DNA of 64,000 nucleotides from Phycisphaeraceae bacterium (lineage in GTDB: Bacteria; Planctomycetota; Phycisphaerae; Phycisphaerales; UBA1924), in NCBI GenBank assembly GCA_020639155.1, contig JACKHF010000001.1:2108001-2172000 (forward strand). Direction: 5' to 3'. The notes below the pieces were generated by a model. The model searched no databases, was not told where the DNA came from, and was given only the letters and a program-made list of their open reading frames with translations. Every line of letters begins with the position of its first letter. Position 1 is the first letter of the stretch. Positions 19,064-29,400 of this stretch are shown piece by piece. Both the position numbers and the translations under genes were made by a program.

Positions 19064-20911
19064 CAGCGCGCTCGGTGAGGCCGTAGACAGTCTGAGCGTC
19101 CAGTCTCCCAGCACACTCCAGAAGTAGGATCGTTTGCGCCCGATGTCACCGCCCGCCTTGCCCCATGTGGCAGCGTGCGATTCGATATCAAAGTATGCAG
19201 CCCATGCTGCACCAAATGTGCCGCCGTCTCGAAGTGTTTCAGCAAACCCCTGTGGTTCGTCGTAGAACACCTTTGCGCGACCAACAAGCGCAAGCCCGTT
19301 GCCGAAGAACAGGAGTGCTTCTCCGCCCTGGCGCAGGTTGTATGACGGATCGTCGTAGGGTTTCTTCGTACCGTTGGTGGGCGAGATGCCGTTGCACCCG
19401 GTGTGATGGTAAAACGCAGGCTCGGGTGCGAATGCGTTGTTCTCATACATTGATCTGAGCAGGAACCAGTCGAGGAATCCACCCTTGCACGCCGCTTCGA
19501 GTGATGGTACGAGTGTGTCACCCTTCTGCGTCCATGACCACGGCGTGCCATTGAGCCGCTCGTCGATGTTTGCTATCTTTGTTTTCTTGAAGACGCTGCC
19601 GTACTCGTTGCTGTGTGCGCGGATCGTGCGCAGCACCGCGGGTGATGCCGACCAGTCCATGAAGTTGGCAAGCGTTGGATCTTTGTGAACATCTGCGTTC
19701 GGTTTGTCCGCATCAACCCACTCGCTGCCAGCCTGCTGCATGATCTTGTAACCCGAACCAAGATCGCACGCAAGCGACGATGGCCTCCACGCGATGGTTG
19801 ACTGCCCCGTGCGGTAGGCGTGGTTGCGATCAAAGTACTCAATCAGAAGCTTGCGCTCGAGCACCTCGTCGCGCTCCCAGATCTTCGAGTTCCAGTTTGG
19901 TACGTCGTCCTTTGACGCGAACTTGACTGCCTGGGGTTTGCCCTGACTGTCGAGCAAGTGGTTTCCATCAATGCCGACAATACTCTGCTTCGGCCTCAGC
20001 GCGATCCCATAGGTGTCGATCCGCGACACCATGATGTCAGGATGTGCGATGACATTGGGGAGCAGCCTATCAATGCGAGCAACCTCGTGGTCGCCTGTCG
20101 TATCGAACAGGTGCACTGCTGTACCAGCAGGATTGCCTTCCGCGTCGTACTGCTCAGAGAACTCAATCTTGCCATCGGAGACATGGAAGAAGTCCTCGTA
20201 TGTGACAGAACCCCTCTCAATGTCCTTGCAGAGTCCGCCGTTGGCGGGGACGGTGCCGTCTGGAAAGACCGCAACAACGGTTTCGAGCTTTGTCTTTGGC
20301 TGGACGTAAATGTCTTCCCAGTTGCCATCAAGATCCGACAGTACGATGTCGGCGCGGCGTGCAACATCCTCCGGGACACGGCGAAGAAATCGTGTGTCCT
20401 TGTATGTTGCTTCGTTTTCTGATTTTTTGTGGAGTGTGATGTCGCCTTTCTTGCGCCAGTTGCACGTTCGCACGATAATCGCATCGGGAAAATGTCCGAC
20501 GAGGATCACGCCCGCGAGATTGATATTCTCATCGTTGTCGATGCTCCGTAGGAACTCGCGGAGCGCGAGGATGTACGCGCCGTCCTGATGAAGCTGACTC
20601 TTCCCGAGTGTGACACCTATAGCACTCGCTCGATATCCTTCTCGCGCAAGATCGTTGACCAGTCGATCGACCGATGGTCTGACCGATTCCATGCCCATCA
20701 TTGCGTGCAGGAGCCGATCTTCAACAAGCACCAGAACATGTTTTTTGGTTACGCCTGACTGCATGAACGGCGCGAGCATGACAATCTCGGGCGAGCCATC
20801 ATTGTTCCAGTCGTAGTTTGTAAATGCTTCGCATTGCTGAATAACAACGTCCTGTCCGAATGTGCTGGCACCGAGCAACAACACACTGGCAAGTGCTGTG
20901 AATATCTTCAT
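19052..20911 (-). CDS. Secreted protein, possible clan CD (gingipain C25-like) cysteine protease
   Basis: 619 residues starting at 20911, chosen because AAGGAA lies about 7 bp upstream and a signal peptide follows at once (MKIFTALASVLLLGASTFGQ); an open frame continues further upstream without such signals. After it comes NYDWNNDGSPEIVMLAPFM, a FG-GAP-like start. Patterns reminiscent of C25 peptidases are GVILVGHFPDA, a His in IRAHSNEYGS (H433), a Cys in HHTGCNG (C506) and a terminal LGDWTLRL similar to the GDPTL motif. The His-Cys spacing is larger than in gingipains, so this is a hypothesis; otherwise an exported protein of unknown role. It starts 76 bp after the stop of the metal transporter operon. 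Confidence 0.8.
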   Translation of the reverse strand: MKIFTALASVLLLGASTFGQDVVIQQCEAFTNYDWNNDGSPEIVMLAPFMQSGVTKKHVLVLVEDRLLHAMMGMESVRPSVDRLVNDLAREGYRASAIGVTLGKSQLHQDGAYILALREFLRSIDNDENINLAGVILVGHFPDAIIVRTCNWRKKGDITLHKKSENEATYKDTRFLRRVPEDVARRADIVLSDLDGNWEDIYVQPKTKLETVVAVFPDGTVPANGGLCKDIERGSVTYEDFFHVSDGKIEFSEQYDAEGNPAGTAVHLFDTTGDHEVARIDRLLPNVIAHPDIMVSRIDTYGIALRPKQSIVGIDGNHLLDSQGKPQAVKFASKDDVPNWNSKIWERDEVLERKLLIEYFDRNHAYRTGQSTIAWRPSSLACDLGSGYKIMQQAGSEWVDADKPNADVHKDPTLANFMDWSASPAVLRTIRAHSNEYGSVFKKTKIANIDERLNGTPWSWTQKGDTLVPSLEAACKGGFLDWFLLRSMYENNAFAPEPAFYHHTGCNGISPTNGTKKPYDDPSYNLRQGGEALLFFGNGLALVGRAKVFYDEPQGFAETLRDGGTFGAAWAAYFDIESHAATWGKAGGDIGRKRSYFWSVLGDWTLRLSTASPSALSVR

Positions 20912-20987
20912 AGACGCGTTCCTTGTGTGATCGTGCAGGTGTGTCACACATAGTACACGATTTGCACAATGCGTGCGTTCTCGCAGG

Positions 20988-22337
20988 CTATCGGTCGGCT
21001 GATGGGATCGGTTTACCGTGCGGATCGGTCTCCCGCTTGATCTCGGGTTCGATAGTGGTGCCTCGTCTGCGGCGGGCGTGCTCAAGTTGTTCGGCTGTTT
21101 CATGGACATGATCCGGACGGAGTCCGGCCTCTTCCACGAGATACGTTTCCCAGAGCCTGTGCCTGCGTACCAGTTCTGCAGCTTGCTTTCGACCTGCATC
21201 CGTCAGCGAGACGGTTGCCTGTGTCAGTGTGACAAGGTGCTGTGCGCTGGCGTGCTTGTAAACACGGTCAGAGAACGACTGCAACTCTGACGACGTGCGC
21301 GGCACTTCGGATGTTGCCGCACTCGATTCTGCAATGCGATAGAGCGTCCCGATGAGATTCTCAACAAGCACACGCTCCTGCACCGCACGCTGAGCACGCA
21401 TCTGTCCAACCAGTCCGTGCGTTGGTGAGAACACAACCGCGAGTCCAAGCGCAACACCCGATGTCACCGCGATCGTGCCCGCGGTGCTGATGCCGTTGGG
21501 AAAGCCGATGTGTGGCGCAATCCACGAGGCAAACGCGTATCCAGCAACAGACGTTATTGCAGCGATCAGCACGCTCAATATCACGTGGACGTGCAACCGA
21601 TCTGTCAGTATTCGTGCGCTTGCTGCGGGGCAGATAAGCAGGGCAATGACAAGTATGGATCCGACAGCTTCGAAGGAAGCAACGGTTGCGATCGCGACGA
21701 GAATCATGAGCACAGCGTTGATCGCGCCAGCACGAAATTCCAAGCTGCTGGCGAGTCCAGGATCAAAGCTCGCGATGCGCAGCTCCTTGAATGCGAGCAC
21801 GATAACACCTGAAATAAGTACCATCACGACTAGTGCAGTCGGGAGTTGCCTCGGAATGCCTGTTGTTGCGCTGGTATATGTTGTGATGGAGAAATACCCG
21901 CTCCATTCCTTTGGTGCGCCCCACCATGCGAGCCCTTCCAGCACGCCGTGCAGCACGCAGTCCGGGTCGAGGTCAACATCCCGCGCACCAACCTCGATCA
22001 GCACGACACCGAGCGCGAAGAGTACAGAGAAGACAACACCCATCGCTGCGCCGGGCTCGACTTTTCCAAACCGCTTGACGATCTCGATCAGGAGCACCGT
22101 GCCAACACCGGCGATTGCTGCACCAACAAGCATTGCTGTTGAGCTTCGCGTTCCCAGAAGCAGGAAGGACGCAGCAAGACCCGGCAAAACAGAGTGGGAG
22201 ATCGCGTCTCCCATCATGCTCTGCCTGCGCAGGACAAGAAAACTGCCGAGCAGAGCGCACGTGATCGCAACGAACAAGGCTGTCAGCATTGGCACGAGAT
22301 CGGTCACGACAAAGCGATGGATCAGGTCGGGCATCAT
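20988..22337 (-). CDS. Metal ABC transporter permease fused to a DtxR-like domain (second permease)
   Basis: 449 residues. Residues 1-290 are a MntC/TroD/ZnuB-type permease (ABC-3 family) with about eight membrane segments and the conserved LRRQSMMGDAISHSVLPG stretch. Residues about 300-420 resemble the DtxR/MntR repressor dimerisation and metal-binding region: SLTDAGRKQAAELVRRHRLW and HETAEQLEHA keep the His and E..EH positions used as metal ligands in that family. It is the last gene of a four-gene operon; its start overlaps the preceding gene by 4 bp. It should form the membrane channel with the other permease. The soluble tail may sense metal or merely dimerise. Confidence 0.92.
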   Translation of the reverse strand: MMPDLIHRFVVTDLVPMLTALFVAITCALLGSFLVLRRQSMMGDAISHSVLPGLAASFLLLGTRSSTAMLVGAAIAGVGTVLLIEIVKRFGKVEPGAAMGVVFSVLFALGVVLIEVGARDVDLDPDCVLHGVLEGLAWWGAPKEWSGYFSITTYTSATTGIPRQLPTALVVMVLISGVIVLAFKELRIASFDPGLASSLEFRAGAINAVLMILVAIATVASFEAVGSILVIALLICPAASARILTDRLHVHVILSVLIAAITSVAGYAFASWIAPHIGFPNGISTAGTIAVTSGVALGLAVVFSPTHGLVGQMRAQRAVQERVLVENLIGTLYRIAESSAATSEVPRTSSELQSFSDRVYKHASAQHLVTLTQATVSLTDAGRKQAAELVRRHRLWETYLVEEAGLRPDHVHETAEQLEHARRRRGTTIEPEIKRETDPHGKPIPSADR

Positions 22338-23641
22338 GATGTGCCTGCTCCGATGCTCGCGAGTGAAGGCACGATGATCCCTCGCTGTGCGAGCGCACCT
22401 TCCAGTCGTTGCACGAGCTCTTCCGAAAGCACGTGCTCAACCTGATCGACTGACCAGTCGACGTGCGATGGTGCGATATCTGCGTACGAGATCAGATACT
22501 GCTCCCACAGCCTGTGGTTGCGTGCAATGCGCAGGGCATGCCGATGTCCTTTTTCCGTCAGAGCGTGTGTGTTGCCGGTGGATTTGATCAGCGAAGCGAT
22601 CCTTGCGCAGAGGGCAACCCGCCATGCCTTCCCGTGCGTCCAGCCAAGGTGGTGAGCAATGTCGGATATGGATGACAGCTTTGAAGAGTGTGCGTTTGTC
22701 TGAAGCTCAAGCAGCGCTTCTACAAGATGGTCAATGCTGAGCTTGATGCGGAGTGATTGATGCTGCACAATACCCGCAATCATGCCGCGCTTTGGTGCTA
22801 AGAGAAGGCTGATCGTAAAGATGACGCCCGAGGTGAGCACGATGACCGCGCCAGCTGGCAATCCGGCTGCGGATGCGCTTGTGACCGCGCCGAGATATCC
22901 GCTCATTGCACCGAAGATGCCCGATACAGCGACAAATCGTGAGAGCCTGTTTGTCCAGAATCGTGCAGCGGTGGGGGGGATGATGAGCAGCGCAACGATG
23001 AGAAGCAAGCCAACGGCCTGCAACCCAGCAACAGTCACCAGCACGACAAGAGCCATCATCGCAACATCGATGATCGTGACAGGCCAGCCCGTTACTTTGG
23101 CAAACTCATCGTTGAAGCAGACAACTGCAAACTCCTTGAGCAGCAGCAGTGTTGCAACAATCGCAACGAATGCGATGCATCCCATGAAGATGGCATCGCG
23201 TGTTCGCATCGCAGCGGTTTGCCCATAGATAAATGTGCCGAGTCCACCCTGTGTGCCCTGTGGCATGGACTGGATGATGCTGAGAAGCACAATGCCAACA
23301 CCGAACGAGACGCTCAGCACAATGCCGATCGCAGCGTCCTCGCGAAGGCGGGTCTTCCGAACGAGCCCCTGCACACTCAGGATCGCAAGAACACCCGTGA
23401 TCGCAGCACCGACAAGGAGCACGGACAGATTCTTTCCAGAAAACCCGAGCAGGTTCATGAGAATGAACGCACCAGCAACCCCCGGCAGAGACGCATGGCT
23501 GAGTGCGTCCGCCATGAGGGCACGCTTGCGCAGCAAAGCGAGCGAACCAATCAACCCCGCAGCGAGACCAATCAGCATTGCTGCAAGCACAACAACAGTT
23601 GTGTTGAAGCCTGCCTGGAATGTCAGTGCGTTCCAGATCAT
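22334..23641 (-). CDS. Metal ABC transporter permease fused to a DtxR-like HTH and dimerisation domain (first permease)
   Basis: 435 residues. Residues 1-290 form an ABC-3 family permease (RKRALMADALSHASLPGVAG, LREDAAIGIVLSVSFGVG) with about eight membrane helices. The remaining ~140 residues look like a DtxR/MntR protein: a winged-helix part (SSISDIAHHLGWTHGKAWRV) and a metal/dimer part (HALTEKGHRHALRIARNHRL, WSVDQVEHVLSEELVQRLE). It overlaps both neighbours by 4 bp, which indicates tight translational coupling. Role: membrane subunit for Mn(II)/Fe/Zn uptake; regulation suggests manganese. A tail on both permeases rather than one is notable. Confidence 0.92.
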   Translation of the reverse strand: MIWNALTFQAGFNTTVVVLAAMLIGLAAGLIGSLALLRKRALMADALSHASLPGVAGAFILMNLLGFSGKNLSVLLVGAAITGVLAILSVQGLVRKTRLREDAAIGIVLSVSFGVGIVLLSIIQSMPQGTQGGLGTFIYGQTAAMRTRDAIFMGCIAFVAIVATLLLLKEFAVVCFNDEFAKVTGWPVTIIDVAMMALVVLVTVAGLQAVGLLLIVALLIIPPTAARFWTNRLSRFVAVSGIFGAMSGYLGAVTSASAAGLPAGAVIVLTSGVIFTISLLLAPKRGMIAGIVQHQSLRIKLSIDHLVEALLELQTNAHSSKLSSISDIAHHLGWTHGKAWRVALCARIASLIKSTGNTHALTEKGHRHALRIARNHRLWEQYLISYADIAPSHVDWSVDQVEHVLSEELVQRLEGALAQRGIIVPSLASIGAGTS

Positions 23642-24498
23642 CGTGCGCCACCGAGTCGTGCAACGGCTTCGCTCGCTTCAGCGAGCAGCGTCAGCCTGCC
23701 GCCATATGTCTTGCGGAGATTCTCTTCGGTAAACACCTCGTCAACTGGCCCTGCAGCAACGACACGCATGTTCATAAGCACAGCGATGTCGAAGTATGTT
23801 GGCACAGTCTGGAGATCGTGGTGGACACAAAGCACTGTGCGGCCAGAGGAGCGGATCTCGCGCAACACTTCGATGATGGCACGTTCGGTTGCAGCATCAA
23901 CGCCAGCGAAGGGTTCGTCCATGAAGTAGAGATCGGACTCTTGCGCCAGGGCGCGGGCGAGAAACACACGCTGTTGTTGTCCGCCGGAAAGCTGGCTGAT
24001 CTGACGCTTTGCAAAGGCTCCCATGCCGACCCGATCGAGACACCGTTGCCCGTGCTCCTTGTGTGACTTTCTGACACGCCGGAACCAGCCGATCTTCCCG
24101 TACATTCCCATGCACACAACATCGAGCGCCGATACCGGAAAGTCCCAGTCAACGCTCTCCCGCTGGGGGACGTATCCGATGCGATGACGTGCGGTGTCGT
24201 ATGACTGCCCCCAGAACTCGACGCGACCAGCAGCACGCGGGACAAGCCCGAGGCACGCTTTGATGAGTGTGCTCTTTCCTGCGCCGTTCGGTCCCACAAT
24301 TGCTGAGAGTGTTCCAGCAGGGATATCGAGATCGACATCCCACAGCACCGGTTTGCGGTTGTATGCGACTGTCATCGCGTGGATAGAGAGCGGGCTGCTG
24401 GCTGAGTGTTCCGGCCGATCAGCAAGCATGCTGTGGACAGGCGCATCAGTCGGTGCGTGTTCTGTTTCGTGGCCCGCGTGTGGCATCTCTGTTTTCAC
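23638..24498 (-). CDS. Metal ABC transporter ATP-binding protein
   Basis: 286 residues. ABC ATPase of the MntB/ZnuC/TroB family, the cytoplasmic motor of the transporter. Walker A is GPNGAGKST, the Q-loop region is YVPQRESVDWDFP, the signature is LSGGQQQRVFLARALA, Walker B is DLYFMDEPFAGVD and the switch His lies in CVHHDL. About 35 extra N-terminal residues rich in His and acid (MPHAGHETEHAPTDAPVHS) precede the domain and could bind metal. Overlaps of 4 bp on each side place it firmly in the operon. Confidence 0.94.
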   Translation of the reverse strand: MKTEMPHAGHETEHAPTDAPVHSMLADRPEHSASSPLSIHAMTVAYNRKPVLWDVDLDIPAGTLSAIVGPNGAGKSTLIKACLGLVPRAAGRVEFWGQSYDTARHRIGYVPQRESVDWDFPVSALDVVCMGMYGKIGWFRRVRKSHKEHGQRCLDRVGMGAFAKRQISQLSGGQQQRVFLARALAQESDLYFMDEPFAGVDAATERAIIEVLREIRSSGRTVLCVHHDLQTVPTYFDIAVLMNMRVVAAGPVDEVFTEENLRKTYGGRLTLLAEASEAVARLGGAR

Positions 24499-25505
24499 CG
24501 GGCATTCTCCGAGAGTGTGCCGTGCAGACCGTGTTCGGGGACATTCCCGCCGAGTGCGTGCACGATCGTCGTCACGTTGTGATCGATCATGCCGATGTAG
24601 GTCCCCTCGTACGTGCCCGATGTGCCCATGGCATCGCTGAACAACGTTCCACCAATGGAGACGGTTTGTCCCTGTGCCTTCGCACCGTCGATCAGCGCGC
24701 GGATATTGCGATCGGAGACTGTGGACTCGACGAACACAGCAGGAACCTTCTTTTCGACCAGTAGCGATACAAGGCGTTCAATGTCGCGAACGCCAGCCTC
24801 GGATTCTGTGCTGATTCCCTGGATTCCAACAACGTCGATGTTGTACTCCCGCCCAAAGTATCCGAACGCGTCGTGTGCTGTTACAAGTACTCGCTGTGAT
24901 TCCGGGATGGTGAGCACAGCCTGTGCTGCGTATGTATGCAGTTCATCGATCGAAGCAAGATAGACTGCGGTGTTCGCGTCGTACTCATCAGCATGCGCTG
25001 GGTCGTGTTGCTTCAGACTGTTACGCGCAGCTTCAACAACTGCACTCCATAGCCTCGGTGACATCCACACATGTGGATCGGGATGTCCCTCAAACTCTGC
25101 GGGCGATCGCAGTTCCGCATGTGGCAGAGTTTCACCGAGCGCAACAACTGCTTTTCCTGCGTTTGACGCATTCTGGAATGTCTCCGCCATCTTTCCTTCG
25201 AGCAGCAACCCGTTCGTAAAGACAATGTCGGCATCCATAATCTGCTGGATGTCGGCACGTGTTGGCTTGTACAGATGCGGATCGACACCAGCTCCCATCA
25301 GTGCATGCACGGTCGCGTGCTCGCCTGCGATGTTCTGGACAATGTCGGCAACCATACCAGTTGTACAAACAATGCGAATGGCGTTGCTGGACGTGGTGAT
25401 TGGGCTGCTCGGGCGCTTCGTGCATGCAGCAATACTCATCAAAGCACAAAGCGAGCACAGGGCACACAGAATTGTGGCGAGAACGGTGGCTAGTCGTGCT
25501 GACAT
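24495..25505 (-). CDS. Metal ABC transporter substrate-binding lipoprotein (TroA/MntA-like)
   Basis: 336 residues. The N-terminus is a lipoprotein signal with lipobox SIAAC, so it is likely anchored outside the inner membrane. Cluster A-I binding protein features are clear: VDPHLYKP, HPDPHVWMSPRLW, VTAHDAFGYFG and GGTLFSDAMG supply the His, His, His, Asp set typical of TroA-like proteins. No long His-rich loop of ZnuA type is present. First gene of the operon, 116 bp downstream of mntR, with AAGGA about 9 bp before the ATG and a predicted MntR-controlled promoter, which points to manganese as the main substrate; zinc or iron cannot be excluded. Confidence 0.93.
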   Translation of the reverse strand: MSARLATVLATILCALCSLCALMSIAACTKRPSSPITTSSNAIRIVCTTGMVADIVQNIAGEHATVHALMGAGVDPHLYKPTRADIQQIMDADIVFTNGLLLEGKMAETFQNASNAGKAVVALGETLPHAELRSPAEFEGHPDPHVWMSPRLWSAVVEAARNSLKQHDPAHADEYDANTAVYLASIDELHTYAAQAVLTIPESQRVLVTAHDAFGYFGREYNIDVVGIQGISTESEAGVRDIERLVSLLVEKKVPAVFVESTVSDRNIRALIDGAKAQGQTVSIGGTLFSDAMGTSGTYEGTYIGMIDHNVTTIVHALGGNVPEHGLHGTLSENAR

Positions 25506-25539
25506 GATGCTTGTCCTTGGGCGATTGTGCCTTCAAAAA

Positions 25540-25576
25540 TGTAGCCAAGGCTACACTTGAGTTGGTATCGAGTCAA
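25540..25576 (-). promoter_or_regulatory. Predicted sigma70 promoter overlapping an MntR-box-like palindrome
   Basis: On the minus strand TTGACT (25576-25571) and TAGCCT (25553-25548) are separated by 17 bp. The -10 element lies inside a palindrome at 25540-25555 (TGTAGCC-AA-GGCTACA, 7-bp perfect arms). From memory, its core TAGC.AAGGCTA closely resembles the E. coli MntR operator. The position suggests direct repression of the ABC operon by the adjacent MntR when Mn(II) is abundant. Confidence 0.72.
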
Positions 25577-25621
25577 GGCACACCAGAGCTAAGCGAAAGT
25601 GCGGGTAAAGACTGGAAACGG

Positions 25622-26059
25622 CTATTTGTCAGCAGCTTTGACGAAACGTTCCATGGCTCGAAGCGTTTTCGGGCTCACGTGGTGCTCGATCCCTTCTGCA
25701 TCAATCTGGGCGGTCTTTGTGTCAACACCGAGCGCCAGCAGGAATCTGACGACTGTTTCGTGGCGTTCCCGTGCGTGCTGGGCCATCTTTTGGCCCTTCG
25801 GTGTCAACTCCACCGGTTTGTACGGCATAGTCCGGACCAAGCCATCACGCACGAGCCTCCCTATCGCCTTGTTGACGGTGACGTGGCTCACACCGAAATG
25901 CCTCGCAAGATCGACGAGTTTGCACACCGTCCTCGATTCGATAATGTCGTGGATTGCTTCAACATAATCCTCGGTCAGCTCCGATGAGTGCGCCCGACGA
26001 ACCTGCGCGTGGCCATCAGGAGTGGGGCGGAGTGTGCGTGATCGTTCGGATGCTGGCAT
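25622..26059 (-). CDS. mntR: Mn(II)-responsive DtxR-family repressor
   Basis: 145 residues from ATG 26059, the usual MntR length; a longer open frame runs upstream but has no family similarity. The N-terminal winged helix holds LVDLARHFGVSHVTVNKAIG. Residues corresponding to the Bacillus MntR metal sites are conserved: TEDYVEAI (Asp and Glu as in EDYIEQI), His in ARERHETVVRFL and the E..EH of DAEGIEHHVS. No SH3-like third domain is present, as in MntR rather than DtxR. It likely represses the downstream transporter through the palindrome at 25540-25555. Both are on the minus strand, but the transporter has its own promoter. Confidence 0.9.
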   Translation of the reverse strand: MPASERSRTLRPTPDGHAQVRRAHSSELTEDYVEAIHDIIESRTVCKLVDLARHFGVSHVTVNKAIGRLVRDGLVRTMPYKPVELTPKGQKMAQHARERHETVVRFLLALGVDTKTAQIDAEGIEHHVSPKTLRAMERFVKAADK

Positions 26060-26488
26060 TGTGCTGATGGTAGCAGACAACGACGATGAGCAACCTGCTT
26101 GGGTTGATCGAATCATGGTGAGTTGCTCCAGTATGGAGCGGCGTCTTGACCCAATATGAAAGCTCGAAGTTGAGATCCTTACTGAGTCTGTGCTTCGCGA
26201 CGACGGGGGATATGCGCTTGGGTGAGTCGCGCACGTGCAGGTGTTGTGCAGCACGAATCATGATGCAACAGCCATGTAACTGTACACGCAACTCGAATCA
26301 TCATGCCGAACCATGAGTACCCTCGCATCCACATTGGTGAGCGATCAGGGTTGCCCTGTGATGGCTGCGTTGTTTCTGGTCCGGAAATCCAATCCGGCAC
26401 GTGTTTATGAGAACAACATGGAGCTTTGGCAGCGTGCTCATTGTCTTTGCTGCGGACGCATGGTCCGAAATGACGATTCGGTACAGTA
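26060..26488. other. Intergenic region between mntR and the papain-like protease gene
   Basis: About 430 bp separate two divergent genes, so it should hold both promoters. I see no convincing -35/-10 pair, operator, small RNA or terminator. Two similar 14-nt stretches (around ACGAATCATGATGC and TCGAATCATCATGC, near 26260 and 26294) may be coincidental. Confidence 0.5.
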
Positions 26489-29400
26489 ATGATAAAGAAG
26501 ATGAAGACTGCATGGATTGCTCTTGTCACACTCGCGCTTTGTACGAGTTCGACCTTCTCACAGACGGGCAGCATCGACCCGACACGTGAGGAACTGGACA
26601 CGCTGACGAAGTTTGTACCTTCAGAGATTGAGTTGATCGAGCAGCCCTCGGTTGATCTTCGTCGCTGGATGCCACCGGTCGGTGAGCAGTTAATGAATGA
26701 CTGCACAGCGTGGGCGATGGCATACGGCGCAAAGACGTATGCCGAAGCTCGTGATCAGAACTGGAAACCGGATGCACCCTCTCGCATCTTCTCTCCCCGA
26801 TTTGTGTACAACCAGATCAACAAAGGTGTTGATGAGGGCTCGAACTTCATCCAGGCAACAATTCTGATGGCTGACAAAGGTGCTGCGACACTCGCGACAG
26901 AGCCGTACAGACCGGGGGATTATTCATCTCAGCCGTCTGAAAGGGCGAAGGCAGAGGCCAAGGCCTTTCCGGTCTATGACGCCATGCTGGTTGACAGCCG
27001 TATAGGCATTCGGCGTGCGCTGCAGCGGCGCGAGGTTGTTGTGTTCGGCGCCCATGTGGGGCCGGCATTTCTGTCGGGGCGATTTGAAGAGTACACGCCA
27101 ACACTGTTCACTGCGGACAGCAAAAACAGAAAACCAGGGCAGCCGCACGGCAAGCACGCTATGGTCATCGTCGGGTACGACGACCAGCGCGGGTGTTTTC
27201 TTGTTCAGAACTCATGGGGTACTGACTGGGCCTGGCACGGCTATGCATGGGTCGCGTATGAGTTGTTCGACGACATTCGTATCGAAGCAGACGGCATGGT
27301 GTTCTGCAACTGGGCTTGTACGCTTCTCGATGTTGAAGAGCCTGTGACAATCGGTACCGATGGAGTGCCAAAGCCCGCGCCGAAGGATCTCAAAACGCTT
27401 CATGTGAAAGGCCACTCCGACATTGTCAGATACGACCCCGATCTTGAGAAGTATGTCTACATCTTTACTGCGCAGGTGCAGGGACAGCGTGAAGCGCTGA
27501 CTGATATTGAGAAAGTCGAGTGGGCGTGGACCAACGAGTTCAACAAAGCAGAGTCCTACACGTCAGACATATCTGAGATGCGATTTGCAATCATTGCGGG
27601 AACAGTCCTGAATCCACTGAAGATCGATGCCACCCTGCACATGAAGGACGGCACTCGCAGGAAGATCTCAGGCGAACTTGTCGGCCCGAATCCGAAGGCG
27701 GATTTTCGTGATGCGACGATCTACTTCCATGACGACTACTTTGGAAATCTTGTCAACAACAAGGCAACGTGGGAATGGGAAGCGAAGCTCGACTATCCGC
27801 TTGAGCAGCGCATGGACATTGTGAAGGTCGTCTGGAACGTTGGCAACATGAACTGGCGCGATCCGGTGCAGGTGAATGACGGGTTTAATGGCCCACCGGC
27901 TGAAGAACACGCGTTTGGATTTGCCAATGTGCCAAACGAGGTGTCGGCTGAGATTCACTATAACGATGGCGGCATCAAGGTGGTGAAGGGTCATCCCGGC
28001 AAGTTCAAGGATCCGATTGAGGACTTCTTCCATATCGATGTCGAGAAACATCTTGCAGGAGTGCATACGTCTGGTGAGCCGCTCTACGCGGTGCGACTGT
28101 CGCTCGACTATCCCAAGCAGCGTCAGTTTGATGTGAAACGAGTGCTGTACGAGGTTGATGCGCACATCGCACCCGATGCGTTGCTTGGATACCAGACCTT
28201 TGACAACTATCAAGTCTTTCTCGAAACCCACAGAGATTTTCGTCTGCACGCAACAGTCGAGTTCGAGAACGGAACCACACAGACATTCAACGAGTGGGTG
28301 ACATTGGCAGATGACACAAAGTACAGCAACCCGTTGCGCATGGAGCTTGCTGTCACCGATTGGTATCAAGGGAACAACGGCGGTGCGAGCTACGCGATCC
28401 GGTACGAGATCATCGGTGATCGCGAGACAGTTGACGGCATCAAGGAAGTCCGGTATCGGGAACTGAACCATCCCGAGTGGTCGCCTGTTGTCGTGCCTGC
28501 GGATGGAACCGGGCGGTTTGTGCGTTCGACGACGTGGAGTGAATCATTCGTTGATCTTGCAGCCACAGTTGTTTTTACGGATGGTGCCGAACTGGAACTC
28601 AAGAAACAGCATACACGCACGTCGGCTGTGAACGATGTATTGGGGTTCAAACTAGCCGTTGAAAAACGTGACAAGCTGAAGATTCTACAGGACCCCCATC
28701 TCCTGTACGAGTACACCATCTCGCTTGAAGGCCCGTATTACCGCTCCCGCCAGATTCATTCCGTTGACTGGTACCACACAGTTGGAGAGCGTCGGGAAAA
28801 AACAGTCCATCCTGTGAACTGGGTGATGTGGCCGGAAGCATTTCAGTTCAACAGCTCGTTCGACAAGCCTTTCGAGTTGACAGCGGTGCTCCACGACTAC
28901 CTCGGATTTCAGGAGTACATCACAGTTCCTGTTTCTGCGATGTCTGTTGGTGATCGCAGACCTGCAATGCGATTGTCCGTGCGAGAAAAGTTCTATGCGT
29001 ATGACGACAAGAAGGAGCCGCAGTGGGATGTCAGGCTGGAGTTGCAGCAGGACTATGCGAGAATGCCATCAAAGCCGACAAAGGTGGAGTACTTGTTTAC
29101 CTCTCTTGTCAGCGGCGCGAAGACGCAGGCATTTGAGCGTGACCCGGGCACATGGACGCACTTCTATCTGAAAGAACCACAGCTTGTGACAGCAGAAGTG
29201 ACGTTTGAAAACGGCACAACGCAGACAATCAGTAATGTTGCACATACCAATGCTCCACGCAGTGACTCTCCAGTTCGGATTGATGCATTCCGCCAGCTTG
29301 CAACTGGAGATACACGCAGGTACATGATTATCGTTGATGGCTGGGAGAACTCACGGAAAGCAGTTCGTCACATCGTAATGGATGCGCCCGGGGAAGATCA

